Part shown: piece by piece, positions 16,915 to 24,545 of the stretch
How positions within the stretch are numbered: position 1 is the first letter of the stretch
How the letters are laid out: each line of letters begins with the position of its first letter
Assembly (NCBI GenBank): GCA_017550425.1
Contig: JAFZPG010000058.1
Location: forward strand, 1-47,793
DNA: 47,793 bases
From: Lachnospiraceae bacterium
GTDB lineage: Bacteria; Bacillota; Clostridia; Lachnospirales; Lachnospiraceae
Direction of reading: 5' to 3'
Position numbers and translations under genes: made by a program
Notes under the pieces: generated by a model
What the model was told of the DNA's origin: nothing
The model's input: the letters and a program-made list of their open reading frames with translations, nothing else
Databases searched by the model: none

Positions 16915-17545
16915 CTTTCACGCCCTTTCTTTCTGCTATTTTCTCATCTGCTCCGAAGATAATGATCCCCGCCAGTTCTACCGTCCGTTTTCTCATATAT
17001 GCTGCCGTTTGCTCGTCCGGAGCCTCGTGCATGCAGTAGTGGCAATGGTTCTCCATGAGTCCGATCGCGATCCTGAGGTTCAAAAGAGAATTCGGCCGGT
17101 TCCGAACCTCCTCAGGCAGCTTTTCATGGAGCCTCTGCAGGGCTTCTTCCGTAAAATCGTGGTAGAATCTCCGGACATCCCGGTCCGTATGCCGAAGCCC
17201 TTCCAGTTCCTCATGGAGATCAAAATACTCCTCGTGGATCTTCTCAAATTTGGCCAATGCATTATCCAGGCCGTCTCCGATCAGATCGGTTTCGGAAACG
17301 CCGGCCAGTTCGCTGATATGTGCGAAACCGTATTCCAGCGTAGCCAAAAGCAGCTGCTTCTTATCACTGAAGTAGCGGTACGCCGTACCGACCGACACCT
17401 CCGCGGCTTTGGCGATCTCATCCACGGTGATGTTATAGTACCCACGCCCCGCATAAAGCCGGATCGCAGTCTCCAAAATCTTCTCTCTCGTTTTTACTGC
17501 ACGGTTTTGGACGATCTCTCCGCCCGTGATCCTCTGCTTTTCCAT
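16904..17545 (-). CDS. TetR/AcrR-family transcriptional regulator
   Basis: 213 residues from the ATG at 17545, which has GGAGAGC ahead. The N-terminal HTH (~20-65) is typical: TREKILETAIRLYAGRGY, then VDEIAKAAEVSVGTAYRYFS. The C-terminal ligand domain is helical and not assignable. The start lies 52 bp inside the preceding aldo-keto reductase gene, and the 3' end overlaps the hydrolase, so all three are co-transcribed. A perfect 7+7 palindrome sits at the operon promoter, where a TetR-type repressor would bind; autoregulation is therefore likely. Confidence 0.88.
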   Translation of the reverse strand: MEKQRITGGEIVQNRAVKTREKILETAIRLYAGRGYYNITVDEIAKAAEVSVGTAYRYFSDKKQLLLATLEYGFAHISELAGVSETDLIGDGLDNALAKFEKIHEEYFDLHEELEGLRHTDRDVRRFYHDFTEEALQRLHEKLPEEVRNRPNSLLNLRIAIGLMENHCHYCMHEAPDEQTAAYMRKRTVELAGIIIFGADEKIAERKGVKDEH

Positions 17546-18483
17546 CTGCTCTCCTTTTTCTCTTTCAAAACAAACGGTCGAAACATATCGGCGCCCAAGA
17601 TCCTCACCTTTGACCTGCCGGCAGCTTCTTCGATCCACCGGATCTCATTTTCCGTAAGTTTCACTCTGGAAGCCTGCGCCAGGTCCGCAACCTGCTCGGG
17701 TTTCCGACACCCTACCATGGGCACAACGCCCTTCGAAACGCAGTAGGCGATCGCCACCTGCGGAACTTTGATCTCATGCCGCTTTGCCACTTTGATCATT
17801 ATTCTATATAAGTCCGTAAGCTTCCTCACCTTCCTGTTAAAGGCAAACTTCAGTAGCGACCGGTTCATGGTACGTGGGTCCACTAGCAGGCCTTCTTCCA
17901 GCACCGCCCAGCCCCAAAACAGGATCCCGTTCTCATGGCACCAGGTCAGCAGACCGCTCTGCTCCCAATCCCTACAAAGAATGCTGTAATGGTTCTGTAC
18001 ACCATAGAGGGGAATGCCGTGCGCATCCAGGACCGCTTTCGCTCTTTTGCACTCATCCAGGGTAAAATTCGAAACCCCGATCTGCTTTATTTTCCCCTCT
18101 TTGTATAACTCGATGATCTCCAGAAGATGATCCTCTATATCCGTCGGAAGATGCAACCAGTAAACATCCACATGATCACGCTTGAAATCATCCAGATCCT
18201 TCATGAGCGACTTTCTGACGCACCCTTTTTTATAATGTGTGAACGGGGTGTATTTCGCGGAGAGGAGGATGCCCTCCGTTCCAAACTCCCCGATCATCTT
18301 TTGAGCCTTTCCGAAGCCGTAGTCCCTAGCAAGATCATAGAGGGGAATGTCACGATTTGCAGCCTCAGCCATCGCCTCCCGGATCCGATCGTCCGATACA
18401 TAGTTTCCTCTGATCGCCATCCCGTAAAGCTTTCCGCCCCAGGAATTGGTTCCGATCACAGCGGAAGGTTTTAAAATATCCAT
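17494..18483 (-). CDS. Aldo/keto reductase
   Basis: 329 residues, a standard AKR barrel length. The catalytic tetrad can be placed at D50 and Y55 (LYDLARDYGFG), K77 (LSAKYTP) and H111 (YWLHLP). NADPH-site residues follow near GCRKPEQV. AKRs reduce aldehydes and ketones with NADPH; the substrate here is unknown. The last ~15 residues are Arg/Lys/Ser-rich and read into the TetR start, so the C-terminus is probably a relaxed extension. First gene of the operon; AGGAGG precedes the ATG. Confidence 0.9.
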   Translation of the reverse strand: MDILKPSAVIGTNSWGGKLYGMAIRGNYVSDDRIREAMAEAANRDIPLYDLARDYGFGKAQKMIGEFGTEGILLSAKYTPFTHYKKGCVRKSLMKDLDDFKRDHVDVYWLHLPTDIEDHLLEIIELYKEGKIKQIGVSNFTLDECKRAKAVLDAHGIPLYGVQNHYSILCRDWEQSGLLTWCHENGILFWGWAVLEEGLLVDPRTMNRSLLKFAFNRKVRKLTDLYRIMIKVAKRHEIKVPQVAIAYCVSKGVVPMVGCRKPEQVADLAQASRVKLTENEIRWIEEAAGRSKVRILGADMFRPFVLKEKKESRWKSRGSRAERSSKTVQ

Positions 18484-18497
18484 AAGCGCCTCCTATT

Positions 18498-18517
18498 AAG
18501 TGAGGTTTTTCTCACTT
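18498..18517. promoter_or_regulatory. Probable TetR operator
   Basis: Perfect inverted repeat AAGTGAG-N6-CTCACTT between the -10 box and the AKR start codon, over the expected transcription start. Confidence 0.7.
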
Positions 18518-18524
18518 TTAGTTT

Positions 18525-18553
18525 ATTATAGACGCACCCGGACCCTTTGTCAA
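18525..18553 (-). promoter_or_regulatory. Promoter of the AKR-TetR-hydrolase operon
   Basis: On the minus strand: consensus TTGACA (18548-18553), 17-bp spacer, TATAAT (18525-18530). This near-perfect promoter would need a repressor, which fits the palindrome just downstream. Confidence 0.88.
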
Positions 18554-18584
18554 CCGGAATCTGAACGAATAATCGAATCTCCAC

Positions 18585-18616
18585 AAAAAAGCCCCGGTTC
18601 GAAAACCGGGGCTTTT
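18585..18616 (-). terminator. Terminator after the GH3 gene
   Basis: Hairpin GCCCCGGTT/AACCGGGGC with a 4-nt loop. On the minus strand it is followed by TTTTTTG, and on the plus strand by TTTTGG, so it may work both ways. Confidence 0.85.
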
Positions 18617-18635
18617 GGTATATTACAGTTATGTA

Positions 18636-20792
18636 TTATGACAGTTCTACGCTCTCTCCGTTGTAACTCAGTTTGAAGCATGCGGGCTTCGCTCCGGTGA
18701 GCTTCGCGCTACGGGCGTCGGGCTGACTGTCGCCGACGTAGAGTTCGTACGCGCCTTTGTTGAGCACGAGTTTGCCATCTTTGTTGTACAGGGCAAATGC
18801 TTCGGCCGGCACCTGGAGGGTGACGGTCTTGCGCTCGCCGGCAGCCACGGGCACTTTCTTGATGCCCTTTAACTGGCAGTTCGGCGTGCTCTCGTCGCCG
18901 TTCAGGTACTTCACGTACGCCTGCAGGGTGTAGTTCGTGTCGTAGTTTCCGATATTCTCGATTCCAGCGCTCACCTCGATTGGAGTATCGGCCGAGATCT
19001 CAGTCGAAGAAACCGTCGCCGAACACTTCAACGTAGTGTAGGACAGGCCGTAACCGAACGGATACAGCGCCTCGTTCTTCATGTAACGGTAGGTGCGTCC
19101 CTTCATGTTGTAATCGGTAAATGCGGGCAATTCCTCCGTCGTGCGGTAGAACGTGATGGGCAGTTTACCTTCCGGGCAGGCCTCGCCGAAGAGGATCTTC
19201 GCGATGGCTTTGCCTCCCTGTGCGCCGGGATACCAGCCCTGCAGGATGGCGCCGATGTTTTCATCTGCATAGTTCACCGCGAGCGCGCTTCCGGACAGGA
19301 GCACGAGTACGACCGGCTTGCCGGACTCTACCATGATCTTCAGGACATCCTCCTGGATGCCGGGCAGGTTGAGGTTCGGTTTATCACCGCTGGCAAACTG
19401 ATTGCCCTGATCGCCCTCCTCGCCCTCGAGGCCGGCATCGAGGCCCATGCACGCGATGATCACGTCGCTCTCCTCACACACTGCCTTCACTTCCGCCATA
19501 CGGTCGGGACCGGCCGCGAGGTTCTGCACCTTATCCAGGCAGAGATGGCAGCCCTCGGAATAGCGAACGCGGACGTCGTCGCCCACGTAGTCCTGGATGC
19601 CCTCCAGGATGGTGATATAGCGGGATGCGGTGCCCTCATAGTTGCCGACTAAAGCCTTACGGTTATTGGCATTCGGACCGATGACACCGATGGTTCGGAT
19701 CTTATCTTTCTTCAGCGGTAACAGGCCGTTTTCGTTTTTAAGAAGCACAACGCTCTTCTCCGCCGCCTTCAGGTTGAGCTCGCGGTTGGCGATGGTGTCG
19801 ACCTGATCATAGCCGATGGATGCATAGGGCACCTGATCCTCCGGATCGAACAGGCCCAGTTTCATACGTGTGGTGAGCAGGCGGGTAACGGCCGTACTTA
19901 AGGTCTCCTCGGAAACCAGGCCCTCTTTCACCGCCTCCAGCAGGTTCACATAAATGTGACCGCAGTTCAGGTCACAGCCCCGGTTCATCGCCAGCGCAAC
20001 GGACTCAACTGCATTGTCCGTGACCTTATGGTTCTCGTGGAAGTCACGAATGGCCCAACAGTCACTCGTCACGTGGCCTTTGAAATCCCACTCGCCGCGC
20101 AGGATGTCGACCAGCAGGCGCTTGCTTCCGCAGCAAGGCTCCCCGTTGGTGCGGTTATACGCCCCCATGACGATCTCGACATCGGCCTCCTGAACCAACG
20201 TCTTAAACGCGGGCAGGTAGGTCTCGCGCAGATCCTGCTCGCTGACCTCGGCGTTGAAACTGTGGCGGATATCCTCCGGGCCGGAATGCACTGCGAAATG
20301 CTTTGCGCAGGCCGCCGCCTTCAGGTATTTATCGTCCCGTCCCTGAATGCCATGGACGAAACCGGTTCCGAGGCGTGAGGACAGATACGGGTCCTCACCC
20401 AGGGTCTCGTGGCCGCGGCCCCAGCGGGGATCGCGAAAAATGTTTACGTTCGGCGACCAGAAGGTCAGCCCTTTATAGATATCACGATCGCCGTGCTCGC
20501 TCTGCATCTTGTATTTGCCGCGGCCCTCGGTCGAGATCGTGTCTGCGATCTGCTCCAAAAATTCTTCATCGAAAGTCGCTGCCAGACCGATGGCCTGCGG
20601 GAATACCGTAGCTACACCGGCCCTTGCAACCCCATGCAATGCTTCATTCCAGTAATTATACGCCGGAATGCCCAAGCGGTCGATCGCCGCTGCCCAGTGC
20701 AGGGTCTGGAAGACTTTCTCTTCCAACGACATTTGCGCTACCAGCTCTCGTGCCCTGTTCTCAAATGCTTCCCGTGTTTTTTCGTTGATCAT
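18636..20792 (-). CDS. Glycoside hydrolase family 3, probable beta-xylosidase
   Basis: 718 residues, no signal peptide, so cytoplasmic. Domain order is the GH3 N-terminal barrel (YNYWNEALHGVARAG; FWSPNVNIFRDPRWGRG; AACAKHFAVHSGPE), nucleophile Asp244 in HVTSDCWA, the alpha/beta sandwich (EKSVVLLKNENGLLPL) and a C-terminal fibronectin-III-like domain. The WNEALHGVARAG form is typical of GH3 beta-xylosidases rather than beta-glucosidases, but dual activity is common. It lies between the alpha-glucuronidase and transporter operons and would complete xylo-oligosaccharide breakdown. Transcribed alone: its promoter region has only weak boxes (TTAAAA-N16-CATAAT is one option) plus a perfect palindrome at 20819-20832, and GGGAGG precedes the ATG. 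Confidence 0.88.
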   Translation of the reverse strand: MINEKTREAFENRARELVAQMSLEEKVFQTLHWAAAIDRLGIPAYNYWNEALHGVARAGVATVFPQAIGLAATFDEEFLEQIADTISTEGRGKYKMQSEHGDRDIYKGLTFWSPNVNIFRDPRWGRGHETLGEDPYLSSRLGTGFVHGIQGRDDKYLKAAACAKHFAVHSGPEDIRHSFNAEVSEQDLRETYLPAFKTLVQEADVEIVMGAYNRTNGEPCCGSKRLLVDILRGEWDFKGHVTSDCWAIRDFHENHKVTDNAVESVALAMNRGCDLNCGHIYVNLLEAVKEGLVSEETLSTAVTRLLTTRMKLGLFDPEDQVPYASIGYDQVDTIANRELNLKAAEKSVVLLKNENGLLPLKKDKIRTIGVIGPNANNRKALVGNYEGTASRYITILEGIQDYVGDDVRVRYSEGCHLCLDKVQNLAAGPDRMAEVKAVCEESDVIIACMGLDAGLEGEEGDQGNQFASGDKPNLNLPGIQEDVLKIMVESGKPVVLVLLSGSALAVNYADENIGAILQGWYPGAQGGKAIAKILFGEACPEGKLPITFYRTTEELPAFTDYNMKGRTYRYMKNEALYPFGYGLSYTTLKCSATVSSTEISADTPIEVSAGIENIGNYDTNYTLQAYVKYLNGDESTPNCQLKGIKKVPVAAGERKTVTLQVPAEAFALYNKDGKLVLNKGAYELYVGDSQPDARSAKLTGAKPACFKLSYNGESVELS

Positions 20793-20818
20793 TGCGAAAC
20801 CTCCCGATATAATCTATA

Positions 20819-20832
20819 GTTTCGGCCGAAAC
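20819..20832. promoter_or_regulatory. Palindromic operator-like site upstream of GH3
   Basis: GTTTCGGCCGAAAC is a perfect 14-bp palindrome 27 bp before the GH3 start codon. Size and symmetry suit a LacI-type repressor site; no such regulator is in the window. Confidence 0.45.
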
Positions 20833-20889
20833 CGGCCGGAATGATCCTGATCGATCTATACTCATTATGATATATCATTTCCCGTTTTT

Positions 20890-20926
20890 AAAACAAGAGG
20901 CCTTCTCTTGTGTAAAAGAAGGCCTC
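20890..20926 (-). terminator. Terminator of the ABC/DUF5696 operon
   Basis: On the minus strand GAGGCCTTCT, a 10-nt loop, AGAAGGCCTC, then TTGTTTT. A smaller AATGCT/AGCATT hairpin (20934-20949) lies between it and the stop codon at 20993. Confidence 0.82.
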
Positions 20927-20992
20927 CGTTTTTAATGCTTTACAGCATTATGATTTCCTGTTTTCACAGGTTGTTAGACTTTAAGACTTAAA

Positions 20993-22501
20993 TTACTGAG
21001 CCTTAAGAGCGTCAAGAGCTGTGTTCTGGTCGTTGATAACGGTGTTCCAAGCGTCCATCTTAGCTTCAACGCCTTCAGCAGGAGTAATAGCGCCACCAGC
21101 GATATCCCAGATAAATCCGGAACCAAGCTGCTCGCCAAGGCCTGCTACGAAGCTATCCATACGGTTCTTGATGTTCTTGCCTCTCTTCATCATGTAGAGG
21201 GTCTCATCAACGGCTCTGCTATCCTTGTATGCGCCATAGTATGCTTCTTTCCAAGCATCACCATCTTCATAACCCGGAGCCGGATCTGTGAACAGGTCGT
21301 AAGCGAATGCGATCTCGTTAGCTTCATCATTGCTGTAAGAAGAAGGAATAAACAGAACGTTTTCCTTATCGTAGCAAAGGATCTCCTGTCCATCCGGGCA
21401 AGGGAAGCATACGAAGCCCCAATCATCAGCCAGAGAATCAAGCTCAGACTTAGCGTACTCCTCAGTTACACGCATAGCAGCCTCACCATTTGCGAAGCAA
21501 GCCTTGAAGTAATCCCAAGAGGAATCTGCAGGCTGCGGCTCAGCGTACTTCTGCCACATATCGTTTGCCCATGTAAGAGCATCCAGGAACTTCTGGCTGC
21601 CCATCTCGTTTACAAAGTGTCCGTCCTTATCCTTAGATACGAACTGAGCACCTGAAGAGTAGATAGCGATTGCGAAATAGTCAGAGTTGAAGTTAACCAT
21701 ACCCCAAGTATCGTTTACACCATCGTTGTCCTTATCCTTTGTACAAGCCTTCAGAACTTCTTCGAATTTGGTCCATGTCCACTTTCCTTCCTTCTGAAGA
21801 TCATACAGTTCGTCAGCGCCGTAGCCAGCTTCCTGAATGAGTCTCTTGTTGAAGAAGATACCGCCACGAGGCTCGTGGTCTACAGCCATACCATAGATAT
21901 GACCTGCAAATGTAACTGCCTCAAGAACACCCTGGTTCCACTTCTCTTCGGAGAAATTAAGGTTGCTCAGAGTATCGAGCGGTGCGAACATCTTGTTGTT
22001 CATAAGACCTGCAACCCAACCTGCATCAAGAACGCAGATCTGGCCGATAGGATCACCGGCTGTGATGGAAGAAGAAAGCTGCGAGGTGTAGCTCTCACCC
22101 CAACCACCGATGTTATCGGTATGGATCTTGAAGTTGAAGGTGCTCATGATGTCATCACGGTAAGCGTAAAGATCTTCCTCGTACTGGTTCTTAGCGGGTG
22201 CGGGTTCGCCTTCCCACCAGTTAACGATTCTTACGTCACGGCCATTAAGGTTAACGCCTCTTTCTACAGCGAGCTCGTACTTAGTCTTAGCCTTCGCTTC
22301 CGTTGTGGTAGGTACCTCAGCCTGAGTCGGTGCCTTAGTAGGATCGTTGCCGCTGTCCTTTGTTGTAGCAGGTGCCTGAGTAGCCTTTGTAGCATCTGCT
22401 GCTGTGGTTGCATCGTCCTTCTTCTTGTCACATCCTGCAAGTGCAGTCAGTGCCATAGCAGATGAAAGAGCGAGTGCTGTTGCTTTTTGAAACTTTCTCA
22501 T
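20993..22501 (-). CDS. ABC transporter extracellular solute-binding lipoprotein
   Basis: 502 residues. Lipoprotein signal peptide with lipobox LAGC (Cys24), then a ~50-residue Lys/Thr/Ala-rich linker, then a family-1-type sugar-binding fold (VRIVNWWEGEPAPAKNQYEE; IYGMAVDHEPRGGIFFNKR; FANGEAAMRVTEEYA). It would capture an oligosaccharide at the membrane for the two permeases encoded just upstream. It is the last gene of the nine-gene operon, separated by 70 bp from the permease and with its own AGGAGG. The long gap plus the terminator may let it be made in excess. The substrate is not readable from sequence; an aldouronic xylo-oligosaccharide is suggested by the shared operator with aguA. Confidence 0.88.
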   Translation of the reverse strand: MRKFQKATALALSSAMALTALAGCDKKKDDATTAADATKATQAPATTKDSGNDPTKAPTQAEVPTTTEAKAKTKYELAVERGVNLNGRDVRIVNWWEGEPAPAKNQYEEDLYAYRDDIMSTFNFKIHTDNIGGWGESYTSQLSSSITAGDPIGQICVLDAGWVAGLMNNKMFAPLDTLSNLNFSEEKWNQGVLEAVTFAGHIYGMAVDHEPRGGIFFNKRLIQEAGYGADELYDLQKEGKWTWTKFEEVLKACTKDKDNDGVNDTWGMVNFNSDYFAIAIYSSGAQFVSKDKDGHFVNEMGSQKFLDALTWANDMWQKYAEPQPADSSWDYFKACFANGEAAMRVTEEYAKSELDSLADDWGFVCFPCPDGQEILCYDKENVLFIPSSYSNDEANEIAFAYDLFTDPAPGYEDGDAWKEAYYGAYKDSRAVDETLYMMKRGKNIKNRMDSFVAGLGEQLGSGFIWDIAGGAITPAEGVEAKMDAWNTVINDQNTALDALKAQ

Positions 22502-22571
22502 AGTTTACCTCCTATTATTTATTGCTTAACCCCTAATGGGATGTTGCACGAAATAAAGTGTGTCTTGCGCA

Positions 22572-23585
22572 TTACATCTTGATACCGGTCTGGCTCAAGC
22601 TTTCTACAAAGCCCTTCTGAGCGAAAACGTACAGAATAAGCAGAGGCGCAATGGTCATCAACATACCGGTAGCAGTCATCATCTGGCCATAAGCAGTCGT
22701 AGCCGGTGTGTTGGTACGAACATCCATCAATTTCTCCGGAATGCTTTGCAGGTTATCGGTAAGAAGAGTGATCTTACGGAAGAACAACGAACCGTAGAAG
22801 TTATCGGTCCACTGCCATACCAGGGAGAACAGGAAAACGGATGTAAGCATCGGTCTGGCATCGGGAAGCATGATCTGAACGAATGTACGGATCTTACCGC
22901 AACCATCCACATATGCCGCCTCTTCCAGTTCCTTCGGAACTCCACGGAAGTACTGACGAAGCATAAAGATGTAGAGGCCGCTTCGAAGAGCCATACCGGT
23001 TGCCGCAAGCATGAAGTAAGCGGCGCCGTTACCGATCAGGCTGACCTGAGTGATGCCCTTGCCGGTGATCAGTTTGTAAATGCCGAAGAAATCAACGAAA
23101 TCAAAGAACTGGAAATGCAGATACAATGAACTCATGATGGTCTGCGGCGGAACGATGATGGTAAGCATAACGCAAGCAAAAAGCACGTTTTTCAAAGGGA
23201 ACTTATATCTTGCAAAACCATAACCGATCATCGTACAAGAGATGATCTGCAGCACCGAAGAGAGTAATGAAACCCAGAAAGTATTAAACAATGCGGTTTT
23301 ATACTGGATCAGCTCTGCGACCTTCGTGTAGTTCCCGGTCGTAAAATGACGAGGAACGGAAATGATGGTCGAGTCATACAGATCCCTCTCTTCCATGAAA
23401 CTTACAGAGAGTTTGTTAAGAAGTGGCTGAACGATCAGGAAGCAAAGTCCGAATAACAGCACAGCTCGGAATATGCTGATGGACCATTTACGGATGCTCT
23501 TACGGAGAAGATAACCATGGGATAAACGGTTTCTCTCCCAGTAAGACATCTTTCCTCCCAATTTGATCTCTTTTTCTTTACTCAT
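22572..23585 (-). CDS. ABC sugar transporter permease (MalG/LacG type)
   Basis: 337 residues. Six membrane segments are likely, with the cytoplasmic EAA loop ELEEAAYVDGCGKIRTFVQI that contacts the ATPase. The conserved C-terminal pattern (FLFSLVWQWTDNF) is present. It starts inside the end of the partner permease gene (8-bp overlap, ATGAGTAA), so the pair is translationally coupled. With 23578-24543 and the lipoprotein 20993-22501 it forms the second of two complete importers in this operon. No ATP-binding subunit is encoded nearby; clostridia and bacilli commonly use a shared MsmK/MsmX-type ATPase. Confidence 0.9.
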   Translation of the reverse strand: MSKEKEIKLGGKMSYWERNRLSHGYLLRKSIRKWSISIFRAVLLFGLCFLIVQPLLNKLSVSFMEERDLYDSTIISVPRHFTTGNYTKVAELIQYKTALFNTFWVSLLSSVLQIISCTMIGYGFARYKFPLKNVLFACVMLTIIVPPQTIMSSLYLHFQFFDFVDFFGIYKLITGKGITQVSLIGNGAAYFMLAATGMALRSGLYIFMLRQYFRGVPKELEEAAYVDGCGKIRTFVQIMLPDARPMLTSVFLFSLVWQWTDNFYGSLFFRKITLLTDNLQSIPEKLMDVRTNTPATTAYGQMMTATGMLMTIAPLLILYVFAQKGFVESLSQTGIKM

Positions 23586-24543
23586 AATAGTATACCCACT
23601 TAGAAATGATAAATGTTACTAATGCAACGATGACTCCGATGATTGCGAAATACATCCAAGCCATGGCAGATGTCTGACCGTAATCCATCTTCTGGACCAT
23701 CGTGCTTCTAACCTGACTCATAACAGCATTATCCGAGCGCGTACAGAAGTCAATGATAGAATAAACAACATTTACAATGATCAATGAGCTTGTCATCGGG
23801 AAGGTGATCTTCCAAAAGCTCTCCCATCCAGTACAACCTTCCATCTTGGAAGCCTCGTACATGCTGACGGGAATGGTTTGCAGACCGGACAGGAAGATGA
23901 TGATCTGAATACCGGATGCGATCGCGATATCATAAACACTGTTTACGAGATCGAAGATGGTCTGCATCAAGTCACTGATACGTCCGTTTCCGGAAGCCAG
24001 GACATCCTCCAAAACACCGGTGATGCTAGATGCTGCATTATTGGACTCTTGAATGAGCTCCCTAATGCCGTTCAAAAGGGAGTTATCTGTATCCAGTCGA
24101 ACCAAAATACCGGAAGAAAGGATAACCGGCAGGAAGAATACGGCTCGTACTAAAGCACGTCCCTTAAACTCCTGATTTAACAGGAAAGCTACAAAGTAAC
24201 TGAAGATCAATACTGCGATGATCTGCAAACCCATGTTTCCCAGTGACTCAACAAGCTGACGCTTGTAGTACGGGTCGCTGTTCCAAATGTAGTCGTAGTT
24301 CTTTAAGCCGATCAGTTCTTTAACATAACTATGATTTTCAATATCGATCGTTACGTTACTGAAGGACATGAAGGCCGACTCAAAGAGCGGCACGAACATG
24401 AATGCAAAAAAGCCGATGGTAAAAGGAGCTGTCCAAAGAAGGCCCGCGATCGCGTTTCTTTTCGCCATGGAACTTTTGCGCCGTTTTGTTGTTGGCGCAC
24501 TCACAGGCTGTGAAGCCTCAGGCATTAAAGTATTATCTGCCAT
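23578..24543 (-). CDS. ABC sugar transporter permease (MalF/UgpA type)
   Basis: 321 residues. The N-terminus is cytoplasmic and basic (TKRRKSSMAKRN). Membrane segments and the EAA loop PVSMYEASKMEGCTGWESFW fit the family. Odd feature: a ~60-residue, Asn/Ser/Asp-rich insertion (about 149-208) between the third and fourth membrane segments, on the outer face, not seen in the second UgpA-type permease of this operon (30267-31199). It might contact the binding protein or a bulky substrate. Begins 2 bp after the DUF5696 gene, with AAGGAGG inside that gene's end. Confidence 0.9.
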   Translation of the reverse strand: MADNTLMPEASQPVSAPTTKRRKSSMAKRNAIAGLLWTAPFTIGFFAFMFVPLFESAFMSFSNVTIDIENHSYVKELIGLKNYDYIWNSDPYYKRQLVESLGNMGLQIIAVLIFSYFVAFLLNQEFKGRALVRAVFFLPVILSSGILVRLDTDNSLLNGIRELIQESNNAASSITGVLEDVLASGNGRISDLMQTIFDLVNSVYDIAIASGIQIIIFLSGLQTIPVSMYEASKMEGCTGWESFWKITFPMTSSLIIVNVVYSIIDFCTRSDNAVMSQVRSTMVQKMDYGQTSAMAWMYFAIIGVIVALVTFIISKWVYYYE

Positions 24544-24545
24544 CT

